In this document: positions 1 through 10,641 of the stretch, in pieces
Numbering within the stretch: the stretch's first letter is position 1
How the letters are laid out: each line of letters begins with the position of its first letter
Assembly: GCF_002197685.1 (NCBI RefSeq)
Contig: NZ_NBBI01000012.1
Coordinates: 1 to 39,762 of the forward strand
Reading direction: 5' to 3'
From: Sphingomonas dokdonensis
GTDB lineage: Bacteria; Pseudomonadota; Alphaproteobacteria; Sphingomonadales; Sphingomonadaceae
DNA: 39,762 nucleotides
The notes under the pieces: generated by a model
The model's database searches: none
Told to the model about the DNA's origin: nothing
What the model saw: the letters and a program-made list of their open reading frames with translations, nothing else
Position numbers and translations under genes: made by a program

Positions 1-244
1 GTCAAAGAGCGACAAAAACCGACGCCACAACCAACCCCTCTTTCGTGGGGCGATCTCGGCGCCTAAGCTTTCGCTAAACCACCGCGGCGACCCGTCCGGG
101 CCACCGCTGCGGTGACACCCATCTAGGCCCCACCTCCCAAACCGTCAAACACTTTTTGCAACTTTCTTACACTCACCCCCAAAACCCCAGGAAAACCGCC
201 ACCCTTAACTTGAACGCAAGTCATACAAATGTAGCGAAGACACG
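1..244. other. Gene-free leader before the flippase gene
   Basis: No credible coding frame is seen. The stretch has more A and T than the genes around it, especially from about 140 to 235. A short stem (CCCC at about 36-39 with GGGG at about 48-51) could be the end of a terminator belonging to a gene left of the window, but no clear T-tract follows it. The region just before the ATG at 245 presumably holds the flippase promoter. I could not pick out convincing -35 and -10 boxes. Confidence 0.4.
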
Positions 245-1711
245 ATGGATGCGCCCGTAAGCCCCACGAATCAGAGCGAATCGTTCGCGAGTCAGGTGCG
301 CAACGCCGTGATCTGGCGATCGGGCACCCAGATCGCCTCGCAGCTGGTTCAATGGGCTTCGACCTTTCTGGTCATCCGCATCCTGTCGCCGAGCGACTAT
401 GGCCTGTTCGCGCTGACCGGTGTCGTGATGGCATTTCTCAACATGCTGAACGGCTATGGCCTGGCGAGCGGGCTGGTGCGCGAGGCTACGCTTTCAGAGC
501 GGCAGATTCGCCAAGCGTTCGGCATGCTGATCGCAGTCAATGTCGGGCTGGGACTGGTCCAGTTCGCCCTCGCACCACTGGCCGCGGCCTATTACCGGCA
601 GCCTGCAGTTGCAGACCTGCTGCGGGTGCAATCGCTGATTTATCTGTGCACGCCATTCATTGCGCTGCCTCAGGCGCTGCTGAGCCGGCGCATGGATTAC
701 CGCCAGCAGGGTCGGGTCAATATCCTCGCCTCCTTTGCGGGCGCAGGCACGGCGCTGGTTGGCGCCTTCGCCGGGTGGGGCGTGTGGACGCTGGTGCTAG
801 CGCCGATGGTGCTCTTTGCCGTGCGCGGCGCCGGCATGACGATCGCGGCGCGTTCCCTGATCATGCCTTGCTTCGATTTTCGCGGCGCCGGTGCGCTGGC
901 GCGCTTCGGCGGGGTCATGGCGGCGAGCCAGCTGTTCTGGTTTCTGCAAAGCCAGGCGGACGTGTTCATCGCCGGTCGGCACCTCGATCTGCACGACCTG
1001 GGTATCTACACGACCAGCCTGTTCCTCGCGCAGATCTTCGTGTCCAAGTTCTTGCCGCCGCTCAACGAAGTGGCCTTTTCCGCTTACGCCCGGATCCAGC
1101 ACGATCGGACGGCTACTGCGGCGGCTTTCGTCAAGGGTGTGCGGATCGTCATGCTGGTGGCGCTGCCTTTCTACGCCGGTATGGCCGTCACCGCCGAGCC
1201 GCTGGTGCGCGTGATGCTGGGTGATCATTGGACCGATGCAGCGCCGATTGGGCGCCTGCTGGCGCTCGCCATGCCGTTCATGACGCTACAGGTGCTGTTT
1301 TCGCCGGCTTGCGATGCGCTGGGTCGGCCGGGAATCGGCGTGCGTAACGGTGCGACCGGCGCCGTCATCCTGGCGATCGGCTTTCTGGTAGGAGTCCGCT
1401 GGGGGCTGATCGGCATCGCGACTGCGTGGATCGTTTGTTACCCGCTCTATCTCGCGATCAGCTGCTGGCGATCGCTGCCGGTGATCGGCGCATCGTGGCG
1501 GGCCGTGGCGACGGCGATCGCGCCGCCGCTCGTCGCCAGCCTCGCCATGGCAGCGGTCGTAACCGGCGTGGATCACGCGATCGCGCTGCCGCCGCTGGCC
1601 CGGCTGAGCGTCCTCGTGGTTGCGGGCGGTGCCACCTATGCCGGGTGGCTGATCGTGTTTGCGCGGCCGATCGTACGCGACACGATGGCGCTGGTCAGGA
1701 ACCGCGCATAG
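245..1711 (+). CDS. Polysaccharide/lipopolysaccharide flippase, Wzx/MATE-like
   Basis: This 488-residue protein is almost entirely hydrophobic segments separated by short charged loops, as expected for an integral inner-membrane transporter with about 12-14 helices. The N-terminal pattern (a short polar tail, then V-I-W-R-S-G-T-Q and, further on, RILSPSDYGLFAL) is typical of the oligosaccharide flippase (WzxC/RfbX) branch of the MOP superfamily. Such proteins move lipid-linked sugar units across the inner membrane during exopolysaccharide or O-antigen assembly. The substrate cannot be read from sequence, and no glycosyltransferase lies beside the gene here. The ATG at 245 follows an AT-rich leader with only a weak purine-rich ribosome site. 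Its end lies 4 bases from the stop of the convergent CBS gene. Confidence 0.85.
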   Translation: MDAPVSPTNQSESFASQVRNAVIWRSGTQIASQLVQWASTFLVIRILSPSDYGLFALTGVVMAFLNMLNGYGLASGLVREATLSERQIRQAFGMLIAVNVGLGLVQFALAPLAAAYYRQPAVADLLRVQSLIYLCTPFIALPQALLSRRMDYRQQGRVNILASFAGAGTALVGAFAGWGVWTLVLAPMVLFAVRGAGMTIAARSLIMPCFDFRGAGALARFGGVMAASQLFWFLQSQADVFIAGRHLDLHDLGIYTTSLFLAQIFVSKFLPPLNEVAFSAYARIQHDRTATAAAFVKGVRIVMLVALPFYAGMAVTAEPLVRVMLGDHWTDAAPIGRLLALAMPFMTLQVLFSPACDALGRPGIGVRNGATGAVILAIGFLVGVRWGLIGIATAWIVCYPLYLAISCWRSLPVIGASWRAVATAIAPPLVASLAMAAVVTGVDHAIALPPLARLSVLVVAGGATYAGWLIVFARPIVRDTMALVRNRA

Positions 1712-1715
1712 CGGC

Positions 1716-2144
1716 TCACGCCTGCTGGATATAATCACGCATTGCGGCCGCATCCGCCTCCACCCGCTCGATCCGATATTTCACGAGATCGCCGATCGAG
1801 ACGAGGCCGATCATGCGTCCGCTCTCCACCACCGGCAGATGGCGGATACGCCGCCGTGTCATCAGCGACAGGGCGCCCATCACGCCGTCCGCGGGCGTAA
1901 CCGTGACGGCCGGCGCGGTCATTACCTCTCGCAACGGGCGGTCGAGCACCGCCGTGTCGCCGGCGCGCAGGCAGTACACGAGATCGCGCTCGGAAAAGAC
2001 GCCCACTACCGTGTCGCCATCAACCACCGGGACGGCGCCGATGCGATGCTCAGCGAGCAACGCCACCGCTTGGCGGACGGGATCATCGGGGGCGGCCACC
2101 ACGATGTGATGCCCCTTGCCGTGCAGGATTGCCGTGATCGTCAT
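1716..2144 (-). CDS. CBS-domain protein
   Basis: A soluble protein of 142 residues built from two tandem CBS motifs. The first covers about residues 10-60 (IGAVPVVDGDTVVGVFSERDL) and the second about 75-130 (IRHLPVVESGRMIGLVSIGDL). CBS pairs bind adenine nucleotides and act as energy sensors; stand-alone forms are common and their partners are usually unknown. The frame stays open upstream to 2249, but the ATG at 2144 is chosen because AAGGAG lies at the right distance before it and the CBS fold begins soon after. The gene converges with the flippase gene and diverges from the small membrane-protein gene at 2248. Confidence 0.85.
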   Translation of the reverse strand: MTITAILHGKGHHIVVAAPDDPVRQAVALLAEHRIGAVPVVDGDTVVGVFSERDLVYCLRAGDTAVLDRPLREVMTAPAVTVTPADGVMGALSLMTRRRIRHLPVVESGRMIGLVSIGDLVKYRIERVEADAAAMRDYIQQA

Positions 2145-2247
2145 CGGCCCTCTCCTTCTTTCGTGCACGCCGCTTGGCGGACGGTCTTGGCCGCCTTCAT
2201 CGGCGTTGCGGCTGGAAGAATGCGCCATTCCACGCCAGATGGGAAGC

Positions 2248-2532
2248 ATGAGCCGGCTTGATGATCCTGAATATGCACGTTTCGCCTGGGGAAGGTTCCG
2301 GCGATTGCTGGGCTGGAGCGGTGTGGTCGGCCTTGTCGCGTCGGTGCTGGCGATCTGGTTGGTGGGCCGCGCTTATGGTGCGCTCGGCTGGGTGGCGACG
2401 CTCGCGATGATCGGCGGGGTCACCGGATCGGTGCTGATGGCGGGCGCGCTGATGGGACTGACGTTTCTGTCATCGGGCACCGGCCATGACGAAGCGGTGG
2501 ATACGCGCGACTTCGACGACGACGATCGCTGA
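2248..2532 (+). CDS. Small two-helix membrane protein, function unknown
   Basis: A 94-residue protein starting MSRLDDPEYARFAWGRFRRL. It has two predicted membrane helices (about residues 24-44 and 50-74) and an acidic tail ending DFDDDDR. I recognise it only as a type of conserved hypothetical membrane protein common in sphingomonads. The frame is open from 2116, but that part would overlap the divergent CBS gene and its ribosome site. The ATG at 2248, preceded by GGGAAG, is the likely start. It ends just before a bidirectional terminator shared with the DUF4167 gene. Confidence 0.65.
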   Translation: MSRLDDPEYARFAWGRFRRLLGWSGVVGLVASVLAIWLVGRAYGALGWVATLAMIGGVTGSVLMAGALMGLTFLSSGTGHDEAVDTRDFDDDDR

Positions 2533-2565
2533 GCCTCGAGCGCGGGCACGCGCCGCCAACGAAAC

Positions 2566-2603
2566 GGGCCGGCCCTGCCCTGCGGCAAGACCGGCCCATT
2601 TTC
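2566..2603. terminator. Bidirectional intrinsic terminator
   Basis: GGGCCGG (2566-2572) pairs with CCGGCCC (2591-2597) around an 18-base loop and is followed by ATTTTCTTC. The T-rich run serves the plus-strand gene ending at 2532. Read on the minus strand the stem is followed by GTTTCG, a weaker tract that could serve the gene ending at 2643. The position between two convergent genes fits a shared terminator. Confidence 0.7.
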
Positions 2604-2642
2604 TTCATATCGGCGGATCGAAGGATCCGACGAGTGGATAGC

Positions 2643-3518
2643 TTAAGCGTCCGCCTCGGCCGGCGCTGCGATCGTCCGGCGGCGGCGTGGCTTGGGTGCA
2701 GCCTCTTCGGTTGCAGCGGTGTCGCTGCCGATCGAGGGCGGCAGCGCGCTCGCATCAAGACCCAACTGCTCGTCGCCTTCAACCGGCGTCTTGCGCGGAC
2801 GGCCGCGGCGCTTAGGTGCGGCGGCCTCCGCATCGGCAAGCGCGGGCGGTGCCGACTGGGGCACGTCTGCGGGCGGCGATTCGACCGTCAAAGGCGCGTC
2901 GCTGCCAGCCTCAGCATTCATGCGGTCGTCACGACGCTGATCGGCGCGCGGCGCGCTCGTGCGCTGGCGACGCTGCTGCCCGTCGCGCTGGCGCCCGTCG
3001 CCACCATCGGCGCGCGCATTGTCGGCGCGGCTGCCCTCGTCGCGATCGGAGCGGTAGCGGCCGCCATCCTGCTGGCGCGCTTCGGCCGAACGGTGACCGT
3101 CGTACTGCCGATTGCCGTCATGCTGCCGGCCACCCTCGCGCTCGCCGCGCTCGTCACCGCCGCGGCCCTGCTCCTCGGCGCGGATCGGCTCGCCTTCGTC
3201 GCCGTAATCGTCATCGCTGTCGAAATCGTTCTGCGGGCGGCGATCGCGGTTCTGATCCTCGTAGCGGCCACGCTGATCGGCGAGCACGCGGAAATAGTGA
3301 TCGGCGAACTGAAGGTAATATTCGGTGTTGACGCGATCGCCCTGGCGCTGCGCGTCCGATGCCATGTTCTTGTACTTTTCGTACAACTGGCTGGCGTTGC
3401 CGCGCGCGCGGCTGTCGATCCGATTACCGTTGTCGCGTTGGCCCTGACCGCCCCCGCCCTGCGAACGCTGTCCACCACCACGGCCGCGACGGCGACCGTT
3501 CTGACGATTGTTGATCAA
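2643..3518 (-). CDS. DUF4167 protein, disordered and arginine/glycine-rich
   Basis: A 291-residue protein that opens INNRQNGRRRGRGGG, then has a compact helical segment at about residues 35-80 (QLYEKYKNMASDAQRQGDRV, then EYYLQFADHYFRVL). This segment is the DUF4167 signature of alphaproteobacteria. The rest is low-complexity, rich in R, D, G and Q, with a basic RGRPRK-type stretch near the C-terminus. The composition suggests RNA or ribonucleoprotein binding, but this is inference. The frame is open to 3722, yet the conserved start is the TTG at 3518, with GAGGA seven bases before it and the family-typical INNRQ sequence after it. It is separated from prmC by about 260 bases and so probably has its own promoter. 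Confidence 0.85.
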   Translation of the reverse strand: MINNRQNGRRRGRGGGQRSQGGGGQGQRDNGNRIDSRARGNASQLYEKYKNMASDAQRQGDRVNTEYYLQFADHYFRVLADQRGRYEDQNRDRRPQNDFDSDDDYGDEGEPIRAEEQGRGGDERGEREGGRQHDGNRQYDGHRSAEARQQDGGRYRSDRDEGSRADNARADGGDGRQRDGQQRRQRTSAPRADQRRDDRMNAEAGSDAPLTVESPPADVPQSAPPALADAEAAAPKRRGRPRKTPVEGDEQLGLDASALPPSIGSDTAATEEAAPKPRRRRTIAAPAEADA

Positions 3519-3780
3519 AATACTGTCCTCGTCCTCAAACCAAAAACGGCCTTGCTCCCGGAACAATCGGTGCAACAATCCCCGGCGTCGGGCGGATCGG
3601 CGCAGATGCGCGTCGCCACCAAAAGCCTGCCATGACCGCCGGACTGCAGCGGCTGATGACGAAGGGTGGGCAAGCCGCCCAAAACTCAACAGAAAATGTT
3701 GATTTTGCGTGCCCCTGCGCATGCCATAGCTGCTGAAGGGGCTTTCTCAAAGAGAAATATTGTGTCGAAGTCGTGCCCGT

Positions 3781-4641
3781 TCAAGGCGTAACAACGAGGC
3801 AGCGATCGCGCCCGGCCAGGTCCGCGCGGCAGGTGACCGACAATCCCTGCGCCGCGAAGAGCGCGCCCGCCGCCTCGCGCTGCTCCGCCCCGATCTCGAC
3901 GCACGCCACGCCGCCCGGTGCGATCTGCGCAGCGAGCAACGGGGCGATGCGGCGGTAATCGTCGAGCCCGTCGGCGCCGGCGAAGAGCGCGGAGGCGGGC
4001 TCGTGCTGGGAAACATCGGCCATCAATTGGGTGTTCGCGGGAATATACGGCGGGTTGCAGAGGATCAGGTCGAACGCCGCGCCGGTACCCTCCCAGCCGC
4101 CCGCAACGATCCTGGCACGACCGGGCGCGACCCGCTCCGCATTGGCCCGTGCGATGGCGAGCGCGTCGGGCGAGGCATCGATGCCGACGCCGGTCGCCGC
4201 CGGCCATTGGTCGAGCGCGGCGAGCAGCAGCGCGCCCGATCCGGTGCCCAGATCAAGGATCGTGCGCGGCCCCGGCGTGCCGGCGAAATGGTCGACTGCC
4301 GCCTCGATCAGCGTTTCGCTGTCCGGGCGCGGGATGAGGACGCCGGGCGCGACGTGAAGGTCGATCGTCCAGAAGGCGCGCGTGCCGGTGATATAGGCGA
4401 CGGGTTCGTAGCGGGCGCGGCGCTCGACCAGTGCGTCGAAGGTAGCGGGAACGGGCTGGTCCGCGAGGCTGAGGAGCAGGCGTTCGCGCGAGATGCCGAG
4501 GGCATGCGCGAGGAGCAGCTCCGCATCTAGCCGGGGGGTGTCGGAGGTGGTGAGGCGCGCGGCGGCGGCGGTAAGCGCGGTGCGGGCGTCGGGAGCAACG
4601 GCGTGCGGCCGCGGCAAAGCCGCGTCGTCGGACGGGCTCAT
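3781..4641 (-). CDS. prmC: Peptide chain release factor N5-glutamine methyltransferase
   Basis: PrmC methylates the glutamine of the GGQ motif in release factors, using S-adenosylmethionine, in the cytoplasm. Taking the ATG at 4641, the protein has 286 residues. An N-terminal helical domain (about 15-80) is followed by a Rossmann methyltransferase core with DLGTGSG at about 130-136 and the substrate-binding NPPY at about 196-199. Its substrate gene prfA lies immediately upstream, the usual arrangement. A GTG at 4689, seven bases past the prfA stop, would add 16 residues that are not typical of the family. Neither start has a strong ribosome site, so the start is uncertain, but the identity is secure. 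Confidence 0.93.
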   Translation of the reverse strand: MSPSDDAALPRPHAVAPDARTALTAAAARLTTSDTPRLDAELLLAHALGISRERLLLSLADQPVPATFDALVERRARYEPVAYITGTRAFWTIDLHVAPGVLIPRPDSETLIEAAVDHFAGTPGPRTILDLGTGSGALLLAALDQWPAATGVGIDASPDALAIARANAERVAPGRARIVAGGWEGTGAAFDLILCNPPYIPANTQLMADVSQHEPASALFAGADGLDDYRRIAPLLAAQIAPGGVACVEIGAEQREAAGALFAAQGLSVTCRADLAGRDRCLVVTP

Positions 4642-4695
4642 CGAGCCCACCGGCCGCGCTTGGCCGCGTTTTGCCGCGGTGCGCGGCACGCCGGC

Positions 4696-5768
<1,073 letters not shown>

Positions 5769-5772
<4 letters not shown>

Positions 5773-7046
5773 GCCGATGGAGACTGGTTGAATAAACCAG
5801 TGGCCCAGCTCGGCATGGCATCATCGATCATGCTATAGAACTTTAGGCCGGGATCAGGCTTGAATTGCGAGAGATAAAACTCACCGCGAGTATCATTTTC
5901 ACTGCGTACAAAGATTGCGCCTTGAGCGCCCATCTTCCGGGCCGCGTCTGTGCGCTTCTTCGCATTCCCCCGAAAACCGATGTTCGCCGCGATGTTCTGC
6001 TTGCGGAGGTGGTTCGTAAGCGCCTGCGCCTTTAGCATGCACGATGGATCGTCAGGTATGACTGCGACCATAAAGTCCGCTAATTCTGCCTCAAGCAACA
6101 TCGCCAGCCGCTCGACGCCGGCCGCCCAGCCGACGCCGGCGGTCGGCTGACCGCCGAGGCTCTCGATAAGGCCGTCATAACGGCCGCCGGCAAGCACCGT
6201 GCCCTGCGCGCCGAGACGATCGGTGACGAACTCGAACGCGGTGTGGCGATAATAATCAAGGCCGCGAACGAGCCGGTCGTTGCGGGTCCATTTCACGCCC
6301 GCCGCATCGAGCCCGCTCGTCACGGCCTCGAAGAAGGCGCGCGCCTCCGTCGTCAGATAGTCGTCGATCCCCGGCGCGGCGTCGGCAATCGGGCGATCCT
6401 TCGGGTCCTTGGAATCGAGGATGCGCATTGGATTCTTGTCGAGCCGCTTCAGGCTGTCCTCCGACAGCTCGCCGCGATGCTGCTCGAAATGCGCCACCAA
6501 CGCGTCGCGCCAGGCGTCGCGCGTTGCCGCGTCGCCCAGCGTGTTGAGCTGCAGCGTCACGCCGTCAGCGATGCCGAGTTCGTGCAGCAGCTGGTCGGCG
6601 AGCGTCAGCAGCTCGACGTCCGCCGCCGGCTCGGGCGCGCCGAGGATCTCGGCGTCGATCTGGTGAAACTGGCGATAGCGGCCCTTTTGCGGGCGCTCGT
6701 AGCGGAACACCGCGCCTGAGGTGGCGATCTTCAGCGGCGCGAACTGCTGCCAACCCTCGGTCAGGTAAGCGCGCGCGATGCCGGCGGTGAACTCCGGGCG
6801 CAGCGTCAGCGAATCGCCGCCGCGATCGGGAAAGGTGTACATTTCCTTGGACACCACATCGGTCGTCTCGCCGATCGAGCGGGCGAATACCTCGGTCGCC
6901 TCGAACATCGGGATCTCGACCCGGCCGAAGCAATACAGCTTGCGCACGCGATCAAAGGTGTCGAGCACATGCGCAAAGCGGCGCTGTTCGCTGCCGAAGA
7001 TGTCCTGCGTGCCGCGCACGCGATTGGGGGTCTGAATACGGGCCAT
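5769..7046 (-). CDS. hisS: Histidyl-tRNA synthetase
   Basis: A class II aminoacyl-tRNA synthetase (425 residues) that charges tRNA-His. The N-terminus runs [12 protein letters not shown], as expected. Motif 2 is visible as [18 protein letters not shown], the histidine-specific loop as [15 protein letters not shown], and motif 3 as [11 protein letters not shown]. The C-terminal anticodon-binding domain follows. The frame extends to 7070, but the ATG at 7046 gives the family-typical short N-terminus. The start faces the divergent M61 peptidase gene across about 100 bases, and the stop overlaps the prfA start by four bases. Confidence 0.96.
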
Positions 7047-7144
7047 TGCGGGCGCATCTAGGCGTCGCATGCGGAAGCGGCAATCCGGGGTGATCGGGGA
7101 CAGGTCATTGAGCTTCGCGGCTGCGGCCGTTAGCGAGGCTTTCC

Positions 7145-9061
7145 ATGATCCGTCTTGCCCTTGCGAGCGTGCTGCTCGCGTCCGCCGCCGTTGTTTCGGC
7201 CCAGGTTCCCGCCGGCAATTCCGCGCCGCAGCCGCTGCCCTTCGCGCATACGATCCCCGATCCGGTCGATCAGCCCTACCCCGGCACGATCGCGCTCAAG
7301 GTGGACGCGACCGACGTGGCGCGCGGCATCTTCCAGGTCAGTGAGACGATCCCGGTCGCCAAGGCCGGGCCGCTGACGTTGCTGTACCCGGCGTGGTTGC
7401 CGGGCAATCACGCCCCGCGGGGGCAGATCGAAAAGCTCGCCGGGCTGGTCATTACGGCGAACGGTCGCCCGGTCCCGTGGGTGCGCGATCCCGTTGACGT
7501 CTTCGCCTTCCACATCGACGTGCCCGCCGGCGCGCGCACGATCGAGGCGCGCTTTCAGTTCATCTCAGCTACCAAGTCCGATCAGGGCCGGATCACCATG
7601 ACGCCCGAGATGCTGAGCCTGCAGCCGAACTCGGTGAGCCTGTACCCGGCCGGCTATTTCACCCGCCAAATCCCCGTGCAGATGACGGTGACATACCCGC
7701 AGGGCTGGACGGCGTCGGGCGCGATCCCCGCAAAGGTGAGCGGCGCGACCTACACCTATGATCGCACCAATTACGAGATCCTGGTCGATTCGCCGATCCT
7801 CGCCGGCCGCTACAACAAGACGTGGCAGCTAACGCCGCGCGTGTCGCTGGCCGCCTACGCCGACACGCCGGCCGAGCTTGCCGCCACCCCGGCGCAAATC
7901 GACGCGCACCGCCGGCTCGTGGAGCAAGCGGCCAAGACGTTCGGCAGCCAGCATTACGACAAATACACCTTTCTCCTGTCGATCACCGACAATCTCGGCG
8001 GGATCGGGCTGGAGCATCACCGCTCCAGCGAGAACGGCGTGACGCCGGGCTATTTTACCAAGTGGGAAGAAGGCCCGGGCCGCCGCAACCTGCTGCCGCA
8101 CGAATTCACCCATAGCTGGAACGGCAAATTCCGCCGCGGCGCGGATTCGTGGACGCCGGACTATCGCACGCCGATGCGCAACTCGCTTTTGTGGGTGTAC
8201 GAAGGGCAGACGCAATTCTGGGGCTATGTGCTTCAGGCGCGGTCGGGGCTGGTGTCGAAGCAGGACACGCTGGATCAGCTCGCGGCGATCGGCGCGGTGT
8301 ACGACAGCCAGCCCGCGCGGCAGTGGCGCGACCTCATCGACACCACCAACGATCCGATCATCTCCGCGCGCCGGCCGAAAGGCTGGGCAAGCTGGCAACG
8401 CAGCGAGGATTATTACAACGAGGGGCTGCTCGTCTGGCTGGAGGTCGACTCTCGACTGCGCGAGCTGTCGGGCGGCAGCAAGTCGATCGACGATTTCGCC
8501 AGAGCGTTCTTCGGCGTGCGCAACGGCGACTGGGGCGACCTGACCTACACCTTCGACGATATCGTCGCGACGCTGAACGCGGTGCAGCCGTACGACTGGC
8601 GGGCGCTTCTCACCCAGCGGTTGACCGAGCATGGCAAGGGCGCGCCGCTCTCCGGCTTCGAGCGGAACGGCTATCGCCTGGTCTATGCGGCAGAGCCGAC
8701 GCCGTCGTTCCGGCACAATGAGAAGACCCGCAAGATCACCGACCTGACCTATTCGGGCGGCTTTGTCGTCGGATCGGGGGCGGAGATCACGTCGGTCACC
8801 TGGGGCTCGCCGGCGTTCGATGCCGGACTGACGCTCGGCACGACGATCGTGTCGGTCGGCGGCATGAGCTATTCGGACGATCGATTGAAGGCGGCGATCG
8901 CCGCGGCAAAGGACAGCAAGACGCCAATCCAGATGTGGGTCAAGAAGGGCGAGCGTTACCAACAAGTCTCGCTCGACTGGCAGGGCGGGCTGCGCTACCC
9001 GCGCCTCGAAAAGATCGGCGGGGGAGAGACCGGTCTTGATCGGTTGCTTGCGCCGCGCTGA
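7145..9061 (+). CDS. M61-family metallopeptidase with PDZ domain
   Basis: A 638-residue exported protein. Residues 1-19 form a signal peptide ([19 protein letters not shown], then Q). The N-terminal beta-rich M61 domain is followed by the zinc site HEFTH at 319-323, with a downstream glutamate in VYEGQTQFW (E353) as the third ligand. A PDZ-like domain occupies roughly 525-610 and includes [10 protein letters not shown]61 enzymes (glycyl aminopeptidase family) act in the periplasm or outside the cell, with a preference for N-terminal glycine or alanine. The physiological substrate is unknown. All zinc ligands are present, so activity is expected. Confidence 0.9.
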   Translation: MIRLALASVLLASAAVVSAQVPAGNSAPQPLPFAHTIPDPVDQPYPGTIALKVDATDVARGIFQVSETIPVAKAGPLTLLYPAWLPGNHAPRGQIEKLAGLVITANGRPVPWVRDPVDVFAFHIDVPAGARTIEARFQFISATKSDQGRITMTPEMLSLQPNSVSLYPAGYFTRQIPVQMTVTYPQGWTASGAIPAKVSGATYTYDRTNYEILVDSPILAGRYNKTWQLTPRVSLAAYADTPAELAATPAQIDAHRRLVEQAAKTFGSQHYDKYTFLLSITDNLGGIGLEHHRSSENGVTPGYFTKWEEGPGRRNLLPHEFTHSWNGKFRRGADSWTPDYRTPMRNSLLWVYEGQTQFWGYVLQARSGLVSKQDTLDQLAAIGAVYDSQPARQWRDLIDTTNDPIISARRPKGWASWQRSEDYYNEGLLVWLEVDSRLRELSGGSKSIDDFARAFFGVRNGDWGDLTYTFDDIVATLNAVQPYDWRALLTQRLTEHGKGAPLSGFERNGYRLVYAAEPTPSFRHNEKTRKITDLTYSGGFVVGSGAEITSVTWGSPAFDAGLTLGTTIVSVGGMSYSDDRLKAAIAAAKDSKTPIQMWVKKGERYQQVSLDWQGGLRYPRLEKIGGGETGLDRLLAPR

Positions 9062-9110
9062 CCTGCGGCACGAGTCTTCACGTTAAATAATCAAAGCAAA
9101 GGGATCGAAC

Positions 9111-9689
9111 ATGCGCATCGACATGGTGCCGACGGGGGATAACCCGCCGCACAGCCTGAACGTCATCATCGAAGTGCCGACCGGTGGCGAGCCGGTGAAG
9201 TATGAGTTCGACAAGGCCAGCGGCGCGCTGTTCGTCGATCGCATCCTGCACACGCCGATGCGCTATCCGGCGAACTACGGCTTCGTGCCGCACACGCTGT
9301 CGCCGGACGGCGATCCGCTCGACGCGCTGGTGGTGGCGCGCTCCCCGTTCATCCCGGGCTGCGTCGTGCGTGCACGACCGATCGCAGTGCTGAACCTGGA
9401 AGACGAGGCCGGCGGCGACGAGAAGCTGGTGTGCGTGCCGGTCGATCAGACCTTCCCTTATTATTCCAAGGTCGGCGAGAAGGACGATCTGCCCGAAATC
9501 GTGTTCGAGCAGATCGAGCATTTCTTCACCCACTATAAGGACCTCGAAAAGAAGAAGTGGGTCCGCATCGGCAAGTGGGGCGGCGCCGAGGAAGCGCGGC
9601 AGATCACCGTTGAGGCGATCGAGCGCTACAACGAAGCCAAGAAGCAGGGCGAAGAGCCGCACGACCACGACGTGGCAGGCCGCGACTGA
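9111..9689 (+). CDS. ppa: Inorganic pyrophosphatase, family I
   Basis: Hydrolyses pyrophosphate to phosphate in the cytoplasm, pulling biosynthetic reactions forward. The 192-residue protein carries the family I signature DGDPLDALV (residues 66-74), along with IEVPTGG near the N-terminus and RYPANYGFVPHTL (51-63). Length and motifs are normal for the bacterial hexameric enzyme. AAGGGA lies just before the ATG. The gene starts 50 bases after the M61 peptidase and ends before an unusual repeated terminator. Confidence 0.96.
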   Translation: MRIDMVPTGDNPPHSLNVIIEVPTGGEPVKYEFDKASGALFVDRILHTPMRYPANYGFVPHTLSPDGDPLDALVVARSPFIPGCVVRARPIAVLNLEDEAGGDEKLVCVPVDQTFPYYSKVGEKDDLPEIVFEQIEHFFTHYKDLEKKKWVRIGKWGGAEEARQITVEAIERYNEAKKQGEEPHDHDVAGRD

Positions 9690-9710
9690 GCCCCGCCGAT
9701 CCAGCGATCA

Positions 9711-9767
9711 AGGGCGCCCTTCCCGATGGAAGCGGCGCCCTTCCCGATGGAAGCGGCGCCCTTTTTA
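9711..9767. terminator. Terminator with an internal 21-bp tandem duplication
   Basis: AGGGCGCC (9711-9718) can pair with GGCGCCCT (9755-9762), followed by TTTTA, a standard intrinsic terminator for ppa. Between the arms the 21-base unit that begins GCGCCCTTCCC and ends GGAAGCG is present twice in perfect tandem (9714-9734 and 9735-9755), and a partial third copy (9756-9763) forms the 3' arm. The stem can therefore form in more than one register. The T-tract overlaps the stop of the convergent SMR gene at 9765. Confidence 0.7.
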
Positions 9768-10082
9768 GTGCGCGGTGAGTTTCAGCCCCGCAATGCACAG
9801 GACGACGCCGAAGATCAGCAGCACGCGCACCGGGGTCGCGGGTTCGCCATAAAAAGCGATGCCGACCAGCACAGTGCCGAGCGCGCCGATCCCGCCCCAG
9901 ACCGCATAAGCCGTCCCCATCGGGATCGACCGCGAGGCGAATTCGAGCAGCCCCATCGACATGGTCACCGAGGCAAGGAAGCCTGCCGTCCACCCCAGGT
10001 GCCGAAAGCCGTCGACGTGGCGCAGACAGGTGGTGAAGCCGACCTCGAACATGCCGCCGACGACAAGCCACAGCCACGCCAT
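9765..10082 (-). CDS. Small multidrug resistance (SMR) family transporter
   Basis: At 105 residues with four hydrophobic helices this is a typical dimeric SMR efflux protein of the inner membrane. The essential membrane-embedded glutamate is E13 in WLVVGGMFEVGF, equivalent to E14 of EmrE. The GTAYAVWGGIGALG loop before helix 3 is also family-typical. The sequence looks closer to the SugE/Gdx (guanidinium exporter) branch than to EmrE, but that assignment is tentative. The frame is open far upstream, but the ATG at 10082 gives the standard length and N-terminus. The gene lies 73 bases after the GNAT gene on the same strand. Confidence 0.88.
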   Translation of the reverse strand: MAWLWLVVGGMFEVGFTTCLRHVDGFRHLGWTAGFLASVTMSMGLLEFASRSIPMGTAYAVWGGIGALGTVLVGIAFYGEPATPVRVLLIFGVVLCIAGLKLTAH

Positions 10083-10155
10083 CAGCCGTGCCGATCGGAA
10101 ATGGGCGCAAGGACGGGCGCCGGTCTGTTCGGCACTGGCGCCAGCCTGCCAGTCA

Positions 10156-10641
10156 TCATCTGTTTCGGCCGGCGAGCGCGTGGAGCGCCGGCCCGGTGAC
10201 GCGCTGTGTGGTCCATTCGTCCTGCGGCAGCGCACCCTTTGCGCGATAGAAGTCGATCGCGGGCGTGTTCCAGTCGAGCACCGTCCATTCGAGGCGTGGG
10301 CAATCGCGGTCGATCGCCAGCGCCGCGAGCGCCTGCAGCAACGCAGCACCCGCGCCCGAGCCGCGTGCCTCCGGCGTCACATAGAGATCCTCCAGCCACA
10401 GGCCGCGCCGCCCGGTCCAGGTGGAAAAGGTGTGAAAGAAGAGTGCAAAGCCGATGCTGTCACCATCGCGCTCGGCGATCAGCACCTCGGCAGCCGGGGT
10501 TGCGCCGAACAGCGCCTCGTGGAGCATCGGCTCGGTCGCCTCCACCGCATCAGGCTCCCGCTCATAAGCGGCAAGCTCGCGGATGAAGCGCAGGATCGTC
10601 GGCACGTCCGCAGCGGTGGCAGGGCGGATGGCGATGGTCAT
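10156..10641 (-). CDS. GNAT N-acetyltransferase, diamine acetyltransferase-like
   Basis: A complete GNAT fold of 161 residues. The acetyl-CoA-binding motif A is DLYVTPEARGSGAGAALL (about 85-102), and the C-terminal part has WTVLDWNTPAIDFYRAKGA. The segment FFHTFSTWTGRRGLWLEDLY resembles spermidine/spermine acetyltransferases of the SSAT type, so a polyamine or small-amine substrate is possible, but unproven. The start is ATG at 10641, overlapping the stop of the EamA transporter gene as ATGA, so the two are translationally coupled. A longer open frame upstream is only a shadow of the transporter gene. Confidence 0.88.
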   Translation of the reverse strand: MTIAIRPATAADVPTILRFIRELAAYEREPDAVEATEPMLHEALFGATPAAEVLIAERDGDSIGFALFFHTFSTWTGRRGLWLEDLYVTPEARGSGAGAALLQALAALAIDRDCPRLEWTVLDWNTPAIDFYRAKGALPQDEWTTQRVTGPALHALAGRNR

